Assembly (NCBI GenBank): GCA_024645155.1
Contig: JAHEGF010000106.1
Location: 1-10,372 of the forward strand
Length of the DNA: 10,372 nt
DNA from: Phyllobacteriaceae bacterium
Lineage (GTDB): Bacteria > Pseudomonadota > Alphaproteobacteria > Rhizobiales > Rhizobiaceae
Reading direction: 5' to 3'
In this document: positions 1-6,586 of the stretch, piece after piece
Layout: the number at the start of each line of letters is the position of its first letter
Numbering within the stretch: position 1 is the first letter of the stretch
The notes under the pieces: model-generated
The model's input: the letters and a program-made list of their open reading frames with translations, nothing else
What the model was told of the DNA's origin: nothing
Database searches by the model: none
Program-made: the position numbers and the translations under genes

Positions 1-42
1 GTAAAACATGGTGCCCTGGTATCTGTCTGATTGGGGGCGGCA

Positions 43-210
43 GTGAAAAAAGTTGCCAATTCGGCAAATCCGACCCTGAAGGCAAACAGCCCGAAATTCA
101 AGCGCCAGATGCACCGGCCAGATGCCATGGAGGCAATGCCGGCAGGCGCAGCAGTGCGGATTGCGCCGTGCTTGAAACAATCTGCAACAGGTGAAAATAT
201 TACGCTATGA
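43..210 (+). CDS. possible small ORF, unrecognised
   Basis: A 55-codon open frame starts at GTG 43 (TTG 31 is also possible) and stops at TGA 208. The product would be basic at its N-terminus (VKKVANSANPTLK...) and has no motif I recognise. A G-rich stretch at 33-40 lies just upstream but is not a convincing ribosome binding site. Two other frames over the same bases are also open, one on each strand: plus 3-194, and a minus frame from ATG 128 leading out of the left edge. The coding choice is therefore ambiguous. It may simply be non-coding flank. Confidence 0.18.
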   Translation: MKKVANSANPTLKANSPKFKRQMHRPDAMEAMPAGAAVRIAPCLKQSATGENITL

Positions 211-226
211 TGACGTTCGCGGCAGG

Positions 227-255
227 TTGATCTTTTCCGCGAATATCACTATTTC
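227..255 (+). promoter_or_regulatory. putative sigma-70-type promoter for tRNA-Gln
   Basis: TTGATC at 227-232 and TATTTC at 250-255 are separated by 17 bases, and the implied start falls some 15-20 bases before the tRNA at 280. The -35 box matches the consensus well; the -10 box matches only in its first half. The position relative to the tRNA is the main support. Confidence 0.35.
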
Positions 256-279
256 GTGGCACCGGTAGACACATGGTGA

Positions 280-354
280 TGGGGTGTGGCCAAGTGGTAA
301 GGCAACGCTTTTTGGTAGCGTGTACCGTAGGTTCGAATCCTACCACCCCAGCCA
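280..354 (+). tRNA. tRNA-Gln (anticodon UUG)
   Basis: The sequence folds into a full cloverleaf. The acceptor arm TGGGGTG (280-286) pairs with CACCCCA (344-350), followed by discriminator G351 and an encoded CCA at 352-354. The anticodon stem ACGCT (305-309) pairs with AGCGT (317-321) around the loop TTTTGGT. This places the anticodon TTG at 312-314, reading CAA and, by wobble, CAG. The T-loop GTTCGAATC motif is intact. The G discriminator and weak first pair are typical of bacterial tRNA-Gln. It is transcribed in the same direction as the cassette that follows but probably ends at the hairpin near 382-402. Confidence 0.96.
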
Positions 355-381
355 AATCCTGACCCGGCGCAGACCGGGCCG

Positions 382-402
382 GCCTGTGCCAGGCGATATT
401 TT
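382..402 (+). terminator. terminator-like hairpin after tRNA-Gln
   Basis: GCCTG (382-386) and CAGGC (390-394) form a five-pair GC-rich stem with a three-base loop, followed by GATATTTT, which gives a short T-run at 399-402. A second five-pair hairpin, CCCGG/CCGGG at 363-378, precedes it. Both are short stems, so termination of the tRNA transcript here is likely but not certain. Confidence 0.4.
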
Positions 403-518
403 CCACTTGTTTATAGTGGTAGCAGACGGCAATTGCCTTGATTGGCGGGTACAAACGGGTGACCATTTCCGATGCCCGTAATGATTGGCCTGCAGATGAC
501 ATTACTTCTCGCCGGATC

Positions 519-522
519 GGAG
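519..522 (+). promoter_or_regulatory. ribosome binding site deciding the kinase start
   Basis: GGAG at 519-522 lies five bases before ATG 528. The same frame is open from a TTG at 438 and a GTG at 459, but neither has a comparable purine-rich site. This is the main reason to start the kinase at 528. Confidence 0.55.
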
Positions 523-527
523 ATCTC

Positions 528-1472
528 ATGATTGCCGGGGCAAAAAAATTCGAACACGTTACGGCGCACCACTACCGGTTGTCCGGCATGGAAATTTTTT
601 CCCAAATAACATTGCCCGAGCTTGCGGCAATGGCCGATGGCCCGTTTGAACCAGGTCGCGGAATGGAAATTGTGCGCGGCACTGTGCCGCGCAATATTGC
701 CAATGCCACACCCATACACGAAGGATATCTCGTGGCCGCCGAACAGGCATTGGTGACCCCGCCTGCCGGTGTCCGGTATCTTGTTGAAAGCGGTTCAAAA
801 ATCACCGTCGGACAGGAAAAAGAAGCCGATATCGCCATTGTCCGGTTCTTTCTGCTCGGGGCTGCGTTTACCGCGGCGTTTTTCCAGCAAAAGCTGATCC
901 CGGTGCATTGCGGAGCGGTAACGTTTCACGGCAGGGCCCTGGCGTTCTGCGGATATTCCAGGCGGGGCAAGTCTACACTGGCTGCCTGCCTTGCGATGCG
1001 CGGATATACCTATCTTGCCGATGACCGGGTGGTGATAACCCGCGGTACAACGGGATTGACGGCCGCGCCTGGAGTTCCGGTCTTTCATCTCTCGGACGAT
1101 GCAGCAGCATTATGCGGTTTGTCCGAAAAGGACAGCTTTGCGGGTCAGACACAGTTCGGAAAACGGATTTATCCCGCCGGTAACCGCGCCGAAGACCAAA
1201 CCCGTCCTCTAGGCGCGATAATGATCGTTGACTGGGACGACACCCTGTCAGAGCCGAAACTCGATATGTGCACCCCGTTCGACGCTTTGGAGGAATTGCG
1301 GCGGCAGATCAACTATGAGGGATATGTTCGTGCCATGGGTCTGGAGGACATGGTTCTTGACCTTGCAGCGGATATCGTAAGGTCTGTACCGGTTTACAGA
1401 TTGCTCCGGCCCCGGGGTTATCAGCATATGGCCGCGGCGATGGAACTCATTGAAAGTGTCGCACGGTGGTAA
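528..1472 (+). CDS. HprK-like serine kinase of a lasso-peptide-type cassette
   Basis: This is a 314-residue P-loop kinase related to the C-terminal domain of HPr kinase/phosphorylase. The Walker A motif is GYSRRGKST at residues 142-150. His127 in PVHCGA sits where HprK has its catalytic histidine, and LADDRVVI around residues 163-170 matches the HprK LVADDRV segment. The HprK N-terminal domain is absent, and no PTS genes are nearby. In lasso clusters of the paeninodin type, homologous kinases phosphorylate the C-terminal residue of the precursor peptide. By context that is the likely role here, but the substrate is inferred. Start 528 has a good ribosome binding site; TTG 438 would add 30 poorly supported residues. 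It is the first gene of the cassette, 69 bases before the exporter ATG. An alternative role, as seen for HprK-related kinases in exosortase loci, cannot be excluded. Confidence 0.8.
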   Translation: MIAGAKKFEHVTAHHYRLSGMEIFSQITLPELAAMADGPFEPGRGMEIVRGTVPRNIANATPIHEGYLVAAEQALVTPPAGVRYLVESGSKITVGQEKEADIAIVRFFLLGAAFTAAFFQQKLIPVHCGAVTFHGRALAFCGYSRRGKSTLAACLAMRGYTYLADDRVVITRGTTGLTAAPGVPVFHLSDDAAALCGLSEKDSFAGQTQFGKRIYPAGNRAEDQTRPLGAIMIVDWDDTLSEPKLDMCTPFDALEELRRQINYEGYVRAMGLEDMVLDLAADIVRSVPVYRLLRPRGYQHMAAAMELIESVARW

Positions 1473-1541
1473 GTACCTGCCCACCTGAAGTAACAATCGG
1501 TTGGGGGATCTCGGACCCCGCGCATCGCGGTGATATCAGCG

Positions 1542-3353
1542 ATGAATAGGCTGGACGCAATCCGGGCATTTCTGATGGATATCGTGCACCGCTATCCGTA
1601 CCGCATGGCGGTTGTTTCCCTACTGCTGATGGTCCTTGGGTTGACTGAGGGGATTGGCCTAATTCTCCTCGGGCCGCTGGTTCTGGCGTTCTCTGATACC
1701 GCTTCTGAAATGGGCGATGGAATGGTATTTTCGGCAATCGATTTCATCCGTAACCGTTTCACAGCCGGCGGGGCGGTTGGATTGCTGTTTGCAGCGCTGA
1801 TTGTGCGGACGGGTATCGCCTATCTTGTCGCACGGCTATCAGTTTCGATGCAGACCGACTACCTTCATCAAAACCGTATGGATACCTATGATGCGGTGCG
1901 CCGAGCGAGGTGGTCGTTTCTGTCTTCAAAACGGACAAGCGACATTACCTATGCGATGACCCATCGCGCGCTGGAACTGTCTTTCGGCCTTGAAGTTGTG
2001 GCACGGGCTGCTGTGGCCGCGGCAGTTTTTGTTGCCGGGGTTGTCCTGGCCTTCCTGATTTCGCCCGCATTTACATCAATTGCACTGGCCGCGACCCTGG
2101 CAATCGCGGTCCCGATGGTTGTCTTTGAATGGCGTGCCTTTCGCCTGGGAGCTCAGGAAGCGGACAAACTGGGCGAGGTATATGCCGGAATAGAAAAGCG
2201 CATCGACGATCTAAAGATGACCAAGTTTTTCGATAGCACAGACCCGGAGCGCATACCATCGGCTGGCGGTTTGACATCTTTGTCGGATAACCACCGGCAA
2301 CTGTTGGAAAAGCTTTATCTCGGTCAGGAGAGCACCAGAACGCTTCATCAGCTGGCAGGAATAACGCTGTTAACGGGCCTGGTGGCCTACTTCCTGCAAA
2401 GCGATGCGCCGGTTCCTGAAATTGTCCTGTTCATTCTGGTATTTGTCCGGATACTGCCCAAAGCGCAAAATATTCACAGCTCCGCACGCCGTATTTTTGA
2501 ACTGGCACCGGTTCACGCTGCATTCCGGGATTTGGTCGACGAGTGCCGGAAAAATTCCGAAGTCTGCATCAAGATACCAGGCAGGATTGCAAAACCATTT
2601 GCGCAAATCGCGCTCACCGGCGTCCATTTTGCCTATCCCGCCCGTCCGGGAACCAATGTAATCACCGGTCTTGATCTTGTTGTAGAGGCTGGATCATCGC
2701 TTGCAATCGTTGGCCGGTCAGGGGCCGGCAAGACCACACTCATGGACCTGATAGCCGGCCTCCTGTCTCCAGATAAAGGCCGCATTTTGGTCGATGGCGT
2801 CAGTCTGAAAGAGTCTGATTTATCCAGGTGGCGCAACCGGGTTTCGCTGGTCACGCAAAATACCTACGCCGAAACCGGAACAATACGCGAAAATATTGAA
2901 CTTGGTGCGGCCGAAACTGATCCAAAACTACTTGAAAAAGTGATCGCTGATGCCGGATTAAAAAAAATTATCGGCGATCTTCCTGGCGGCCTGGATACCG
3001 ACATCGGCAAGAGCGGGCAACTGGTTTCACGCGGAGAGCGCCAGAGAATAGCCTTGGCACGCGCGCTTGCGCGCCAGCCGGAGCTGCTCATACTCGACGA
3101 AGCGACGAGTGCATTGAACCCGGTGGACGAAGCGGCAATCATTGAGCATCTGAAAAATCTCGAATGCACAATCCTGATCGTTGCCCATCGATTGAGCTCT
3201 GTATTGTGGGCAGACAATGTTGCTGTCATTGATGCCGGGACCATCAGCGAATATGGTTCCCCGGTAAAGCTTGCCAATAAACGGGGATCGTTCCTCCATG
3301 CCATGCGAGTAGCCGGAAACCATGAAGCCAGGCCTTCCCGTACTGACAAATGA
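1542..3353 (+). CDS. ABC exporter, fused membrane and ATPase domains (lasso 'D' type)
   Basis: The protein has 603 residues. The first ~310 form a six-helix exporter-type membrane domain, with hydrophobic runs near 22-50, 75-100, 145-200 and 275-310, followed by an ATP-binding domain. The ATPase motifs are Walker A GRSGAGKTT (391-399), the Q-loop in VTQNTYAETGTI, the signature segment VSRGERQ (495-501), Walker B LLILDEATSAL with D519/E520, and the switch histidine H549. The signature is SRG where most family members have SGG. The size and half-transporter design match homodimeric peptide or lipid exporters, and in this cassette it most likely exports the mature peptide. ATG 1542 is preferred, with GGTGA eight bases upstream; GTG 1530 is the in-frame alternative. 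Its end overlaps the PqqD-like gene by 32 bases, suggesting coupled translation. Confidence 0.88.
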   Translation: MNRLDAIRAFLMDIVHRYPYRMAVVSLLLMVLGLTEGIGLILLGPLVLAFSDTASEMGDGMVFSAIDFIRNRFTAGGAVGLLFAALIVRTGIAYLVARLSVSMQTDYLHQNRMDTYDAVRRARWSFLSSKRTSDITYAMTHRALELSFGLEVVARAAVAAAVFVAGVVLAFLISPAFTSIALAATLAIAVPMVVFEWRAFRLGAQEADKLGEVYAGIEKRIDDLKMTKFFDSTDPERIPSAGGLTSLSDNHRQLLEKLYLGQESTRTLHQLAGITLLTGLVAYFLQSDAPVPEIVLFILVFVRILPKAQNIHSSARRIFELAPVHAAFRDLVDECRKNSEVCIKIPGRIAKPFAQIALTGVHFAYPARPGTNVITGLDLVVEAGSSLAIVGRSGAGKTTLMDLIAGLLSPDKGRILVDGVSLKESDLSRWRNRVSLVTQNTYAETGTIRENIELGAAETDPKLLEKVIADAGLKKIIGDLPGGLDTDIGKSGQLVSRGERQRIALARALARQPELLILDEATSALNPVDEAAIIEHLKNLECTILIVAHRLSSVLWADNVAVIDAGTISEYGSPVKLANKRGSFLHAMRVAGNHEARPSRTDK

Positions 3354-3624
3354 TACAATCGTGGTGCGAAGAAATGAACTTCCCGCCGCCCGGTTGGCTG
3401 AAACCGTGCTTGCGGTAATGAATGCCGAGCGCAATCACTACTTCGGTATGGAAGATGCCGCGGCTAGAATCTGGGAATTGCTGGAAACACCGGTCAGTAT
3501 CGGGAGCCTGTGTATGAGGCTGGTCGAAGAATATGACATTGATCAGATGCGCTGCCGGAACGAAGTCATGCATTTTCTGGCTGACGCAGCCGGCGAGAAC
3601 CTGATCCGGGTCGAATGCGCATGA
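3322..3624 (+). CDS. PqqD-like RiPP recognition protein (lasso 'B1' type)
   Basis: This 100-residue protein has the PqqD fold pattern. An N-terminal strand pair (VVRRNELPAARL) leads to NAERNHYFGMEDAAARIWELL (residues 34-54; YFG at 40-42, W51), then a winged-helix half with LVEEYDID (67-74) and FLADAAGENLI near the end. Such RiPP recognition elements bind the leader of a precursor peptide and present it to the processing enzymes. In lasso pathways the split B1 protein partners the B2 protease, and here B2 follows immediately. The start lies inside the exporter gene and the stop lies inside the B2 start region. The family call is firm; the bound peptide is unknown because no precursor gene is evident. 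Confidence 0.85.
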   Translation: MKPGLPVLTNDTIVVRRNELPAARLAETVLAVMNAERNHYFGMEDAAARIWELLETPVSIGSLCMRLVEEYDIDQMRCRNEVMHFLADAAGENLIRVECA

Positions 3625-4055
3625 CCCGGCGAAATAACCACATCTCAATGACAGCGACGGGTTATCTGCTGACGGCCGTCTGGCAGCTCGCGCTGGCGCG
3701 CCGGCAGTATGGACGTTATTCCACAGCCGAGCTGGTTCGCTGGCTGGATACCGGAAATCTTGTGCCCGGCCGGCGGGGCAGCAGCAAAACGGTCGATTTG
3801 CAAATGATGCGCTGGGCCCTGTCTGGTGCGGGCAATCGCGTACCGTGGCGCGCAGATTGCCTTGTCCAGACGCTGGCGGCGCGCAGGTGGCTGTCGCGAG
3901 CGGGCATTGCTTCGACAGCCCATTTCGGAGCGCAAAGGACAAACGCCGGATCCCTTGTTGCCCATGCCTGGCTGGCTGTCGACGGTGTTCCGGTTACCGG
4001 GGGTGAAAACAGCGAACTGGCGGTGTTTTCAACGTCCCTGAACACGCCAGCCTGA
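3615..4055 (+). CDS. lasso peptide B2-type transglutaminase-like leader protease
   Basis: This 146-residue protein matches the small stand-alone B2 cysteine protease of split lasso systems. Cys82 in the RADCLVQTL segment and His117 in VAHAWLAVDG are the expected catalytic pair; Asp123 or Glu131 could be the third member. The segment RAGIASTAHFG preceding the histidine is typical of the family. The enzyme would remove the leader and free the N-terminal amine for ring closure, guided by the PqqD-like protein encoded just upstream. Two starts are possible: ATG 3615, or ATG 3621, whose ATGA overlaps the previous stop codon. The stop at 4053-4055 shares one base with the next ATG. The C-terminus is short and ends soon after the histidine region, as is usual for B2 proteins. 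Confidence 0.85.
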   Translation: MRMTRRNNHISMTATGYLLTAVWQLALARRQYGRYSTAELVRWLDTGNLVPGRRGSSKTVDLQMMRWALSGAGNRVPWRADCLVQTLAARRWLSRAGIASTAHFGAQRTNAGSLVAHAWLAVDGVPVTGGENSELAVFSTSLNTPA

Positions 4056-5941
4056 TGCGCTATTTTGGTGGTGTGTGGTTTCCGGATCAAGATACCGCTG
4101 CAGCAACGCATACAATAAATGCGATGTCCCGTTGGTTTGCCGGCATTAATGTTGCGTCGAGCACTGCAGCATTGGGCACTGCGCTTTCGGTGGCGATTTG
4201 CCGCAAATCCAGTGAACAAGGCCCGATTGCTATGGGCAAGGGTGTTGCACACTACCGGAACGTCGCGCTCGCCGGTGATCTGGAATTGTACAATCGGGAC
4301 GAAATTGCTCTTTGGCTGCTGCAGAAAGGCATTGATGTCAGTCAGAAGGGCGAATTGGCGCTTGCTGCCCGCTATATCAACGAACGCGGCATTGAAGGAT
4401 GCGCAGATTTCATCGGTGATTTCGCTCTTGCCGTTTTTGATAGTGACGCCGGTAGCCTTTCACTGGCGTGCGATCATATGGGGTTGCGCAGCCTTTACTG
4501 GACCAGGTCCGGACAGGCGGTTCTGTTTGCATCGACACCGGCTGCAATCCGGGCCGCAAGTCCGGGCAACCATGAACCGGAATTCCGCTCTTTGGTGTGG
4601 CACGCGCTGAATGTTTCGCCCGGTTCAAACCGGTCCTACCTGACCGGCATCAGCCGGGTTGCCGCCGGAAGCGTCGCAGTCTTTGACAAAGCCCACGAAC
4701 GGAGCCGCATTGTTAAATATTGGCAGCCGCAAAAACAGCACCGGGAGCCTATAAGTTTCTCCGACAGCGTCGAAAGGATCGAACACGAGGCGCTGCGGGC
4801 GATTGCCTCGCGCGTCCCGGACCAGGCTTCCGTCGCCCTGACTCTTTCCGGTGGCCTTGATTCCTCCCTTCTGGCAAATGTTGCTGCCCGGCGGTTTCCG
4901 GGCCACGATTTTCATTCCCTGACGGCCAAGAAACTGGAAGATGACGCTGAAGCCGAAGACGAGACCGGTTATGCCCGCCTGGTTGGAAAAGCCCATGATA
5001 ACATCACGATGCATTTCCTTTCGGGGGACGACGCTGACCTGATTGCCGGTTTTGCCGACGCGGTACGCTTCCAGGCAAGTCCGCTCAGACAAATACTGTT
5101 TTTTCAAAAGGACGCCCTATACCGTCAGGCCAATACGGCAGGTGCCCATACGCTTTTAAGCGGAACCGGCGGTGATGACGCAATATCTGTCTGGGGCAAT
5201 TCGGCTTACCGTGGCATGCTGTCGGAGGGCCGGATAACCGATGCATGGTACGAAGCGCGCTTGCGTGCCGATTCCGCATTCGATGCGGCGGCGATGATTG
5301 TACGGGCTCTTGTCGGATTTACCGGCCTCAATCGGATATCGCTCGCAAGGCCTCATGCGGTCCGCCGGCAGTTCCGGTCAATTCCGATCCGTGCGGCCCT
5401 CTTAGATGACCAGCAACTGGTTAGGGAACTGTTTGAGAGCCACGTTCTGCCGCCCCGCTCGATCGGTAATGTCCATGATGAAATCGTCCACAATCTTCAA
5501 CGGTCTTCACAAACGGGTCAATATGACACCGATCTGGAACTTCCCTATCTCTACGGTCTTGAATTTCGCTATCCGTTGATCGACTGGCGGCTTCTGGAAA
5601 GCGTGCTGTCCCTGAATTCCAGATGTTTCACGGACAGCGGCAACCGGCGTCGGCTCATGCGTTCGCTGGTCGCCAGATCCGGCAGTCCGGATATTGCGGA
5701 ACGGGCTGGAAAAGGTGTCTTTGCGCCAAGCTTTGTCAATAAATTTCAAACGCAAATGGAAGAATGCGAGGACCTGATCAGGCAGGCATCGGGAAATCCC
5801 GATTGGGAACGATTGTTCGATCAATCACGGTTGGCGTCGGCAGTGAAGCCAACATTTACGTGGGACCGGTTTGATGAGTTAGTAGATCGTTGGGTTGTCC
5901 CGGCGCAGATCGCTGAATTTCTGCGTTCTCCCTCACTGTAA
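4055..5941 (+). CDS. asparagine-synthetase-like lasso cyclase ('C' type)
   Basis: This 628-residue protein has the two-domain layout of class B asparagine synthetase. The N-terminal Ntn-type domain (about 1-230) begins MRYFGG and lacks the Cys2 nucleophile needed to use glutamine. The C-terminal domain carries the PP-loop LSGGLDSS (S265-S271), SGTGGDDAI (369-377), and an EFRYPLIDWRLLE segment like the family's FPLLD region. In lasso pathways this homologue adenylates the Asp or Glu side chain of the core peptide, which the free N-terminus then attacks to form a macrolactam. That fits the missing glutaminase residue and the neighbouring B1, B2, kinase and exporter genes. The start codon shares one base with the B2 stop codon (TGATG), and there is no separate ribosome binding site, so translation is probably coupled. 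Ordinary asparagine synthesis is unlikely. Confidence 0.87.
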   Translation: MRYFGGVWFPDQDTAAATHTINAMSRWFAGINVASSTAALGTALSVAICRKSSEQGPIAMGKGVAHYRNVALAGDLELYNRDEIALWLLQKGIDVSQKGELALAARYINERGIEGCADFIGDFALAVFDSDAGSLSLACDHMGLRSLYWTRSGQAVLFASTPAAIRAASPGNHEPEFRSLVWHALNVSPGSNRSYLTGISRVAAGSVAVFDKAHERSRIVKYWQPQKQHREPISFSDSVERIEHEALRAIASRVPDQASVALTLSGGLDSSLLANVAARRFPGHDFHSLTAKKLEDDAEAEDETGYARLVGKAHDNITMHFLSGDDADLIAGFADAVRFQASPLRQILFFQKDALYRQANTAGAHTLLSGTGGDDAISVWGNSAYRGMLSEGRITDAWYEARLRADSAFDAAAMIVRALVGFTGLNRISLARPHAVRRQFRSIPIRAALLDDQQLVRELFESHVLPPRSIGNVHDEIVHNLQRSSQTGQYDTDLELPYLYGLEFRYPLIDWRLLESVLSLNSRCFTDSGNRRRLMRSLVARSGSPDIAERAGKGVFAPSFVNKFQTQMEECEDLIRQASGNPDWERLFDQSRLASAVKPTFTWDRFDELVDRWVVPAQIAEFLRSPSL

Positions 5942-5969
5942 AAGATCACAACACCGCCTACGGCCGCTT

Positions 5970-6140
5970 GGTGGCACCGGAATTGCCGTCACCCTTGGTT
6001 CCCGAAGATCCTTCGGTGACAACCCTTATTTCGGATTTCAGCAAAACAGGGGTCTTCCAGGATTTGCGCGTGCATTTCCTTTCAGGCGCCAACTGGCTTG
6101 CCTTGATTTTCGCAGTGCGGCGCGCATTCATTCCAGCCCC
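5970..6140 (+). pseudogene. probable decayed copy of the end of the B2 gene
   Basis: Short matches to the 3' part of the B2 gene appear here in the same order and at a nearly constant offset of about 2.1 kb. CTTCG..ACA.CCC..ATTTCGGA at 6011-6035 matches 3910-3929. CTGGCT at 6093 matches the HAWL codons at 3968. CCAGCC followed by GATG at 6133-6145 matches the B2 stop/next-start junction at 4047-4057. The reading frame is broken by insertions and deletions, and the catalytic histidine codon cannot be recognised. Each match is short, so this part rests on order and spacing, and on the stronger remnant directly downstream. Confidence 0.4.
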
Positions 6141-6142
6141 GG

Positions 6143-6564
6143 ATGAACCTGCTATTTGGCTCTAGAACTTCTTATTGTTATTACTGGTCCAACATCTTGA
6201 CGGATCAAGATACCGCTGGACGCACCCGCAATCGCCTAACATTTGAAGATTATTCCCGCAATTGCCAATTTTCAACGTCCACAACAATATACCTTTGGCT
6301 GGCACCAGTGCTGATTGGAACTGCATCGCGTGTGGTTGGAAAGATGTTGCACACATTGCGATGGGAGTGGCCGACTTCATCACTGGGCCGGAAGGATAAT
6401 GTGCAATTCTGTGGAGAATTTGTTGACACAGCGCAAATCAGGCGTTCCTTTTGCGGCTTGGCCGGAATGGCGGGTGGCCACTGCCGACAAATCTGATAAT
6501 TGTATTGCGCAGGATTGCATTTCGGCAGGGCGGACTTCCGGGATGCATGACGAATCGACGCCGG
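6143..6564 (+). pseudogene. decayed copy of the asparagine-synthetase-like gene, N-terminal part
   Basis: This stretch is collinear with codons 1 to ~133 of the intact gene at 4055. Eighteen identical bases at 6201-6218 match 4083-4100 and encode the same DQDTA. TGTTGCACAC at 6345 matches 4243. GTGCAAT at 6401 matches GTACAAT at 4288. GGAATGGCG at 6464 matches GAATTGGCG at 4352. GACGCCGG at 6557 matches 4445. All offsets lie between 2102 and 2118 bases. The equivalent reading frame changes twice, between 6218 and 6345 and again before 6401, and the copy stops near 6565, so no functional enzyme can be made. The last stretch stays open to 6590 and overlaps the next start codon. A tandem duplication followed by decay explains it best. 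Confidence 0.65.
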
Positions 6565-6586
6565 AAAATCGGCAAAGCAGGGTTGA

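Noticed and set aside
200..529. Long minus-strand and plus-strand open frames crossing the tRNA.
   Set aside because: They are translations of the tRNA-Gln gene (the antisense gives the familiar VGFEPT string) and have no support of their own.
280..5941. Genomic island inserted at tRNA-Gln.
   Set aside because: I see no integrase, no direct repeat of the tRNA 3' end elsewhere in the window and no transposase, so the tRNA next to the cassette is not evidence of insertion.
4055..5941. Housekeeping asparagine synthetase (asnB).
   Set aside because: It lacks Cys2 and sits in overlap with B1, B2 and exporter genes, which points to a peptide-modifying enzyme.
6071..6083. Thirteen bases identical to 5010-5022 in the interior of the cyclase gene, both reading HFLSG.
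   Set aside because: The match is out of order with the collinear remnant, and a 13-base match is expected by chance about once in a window of this size.
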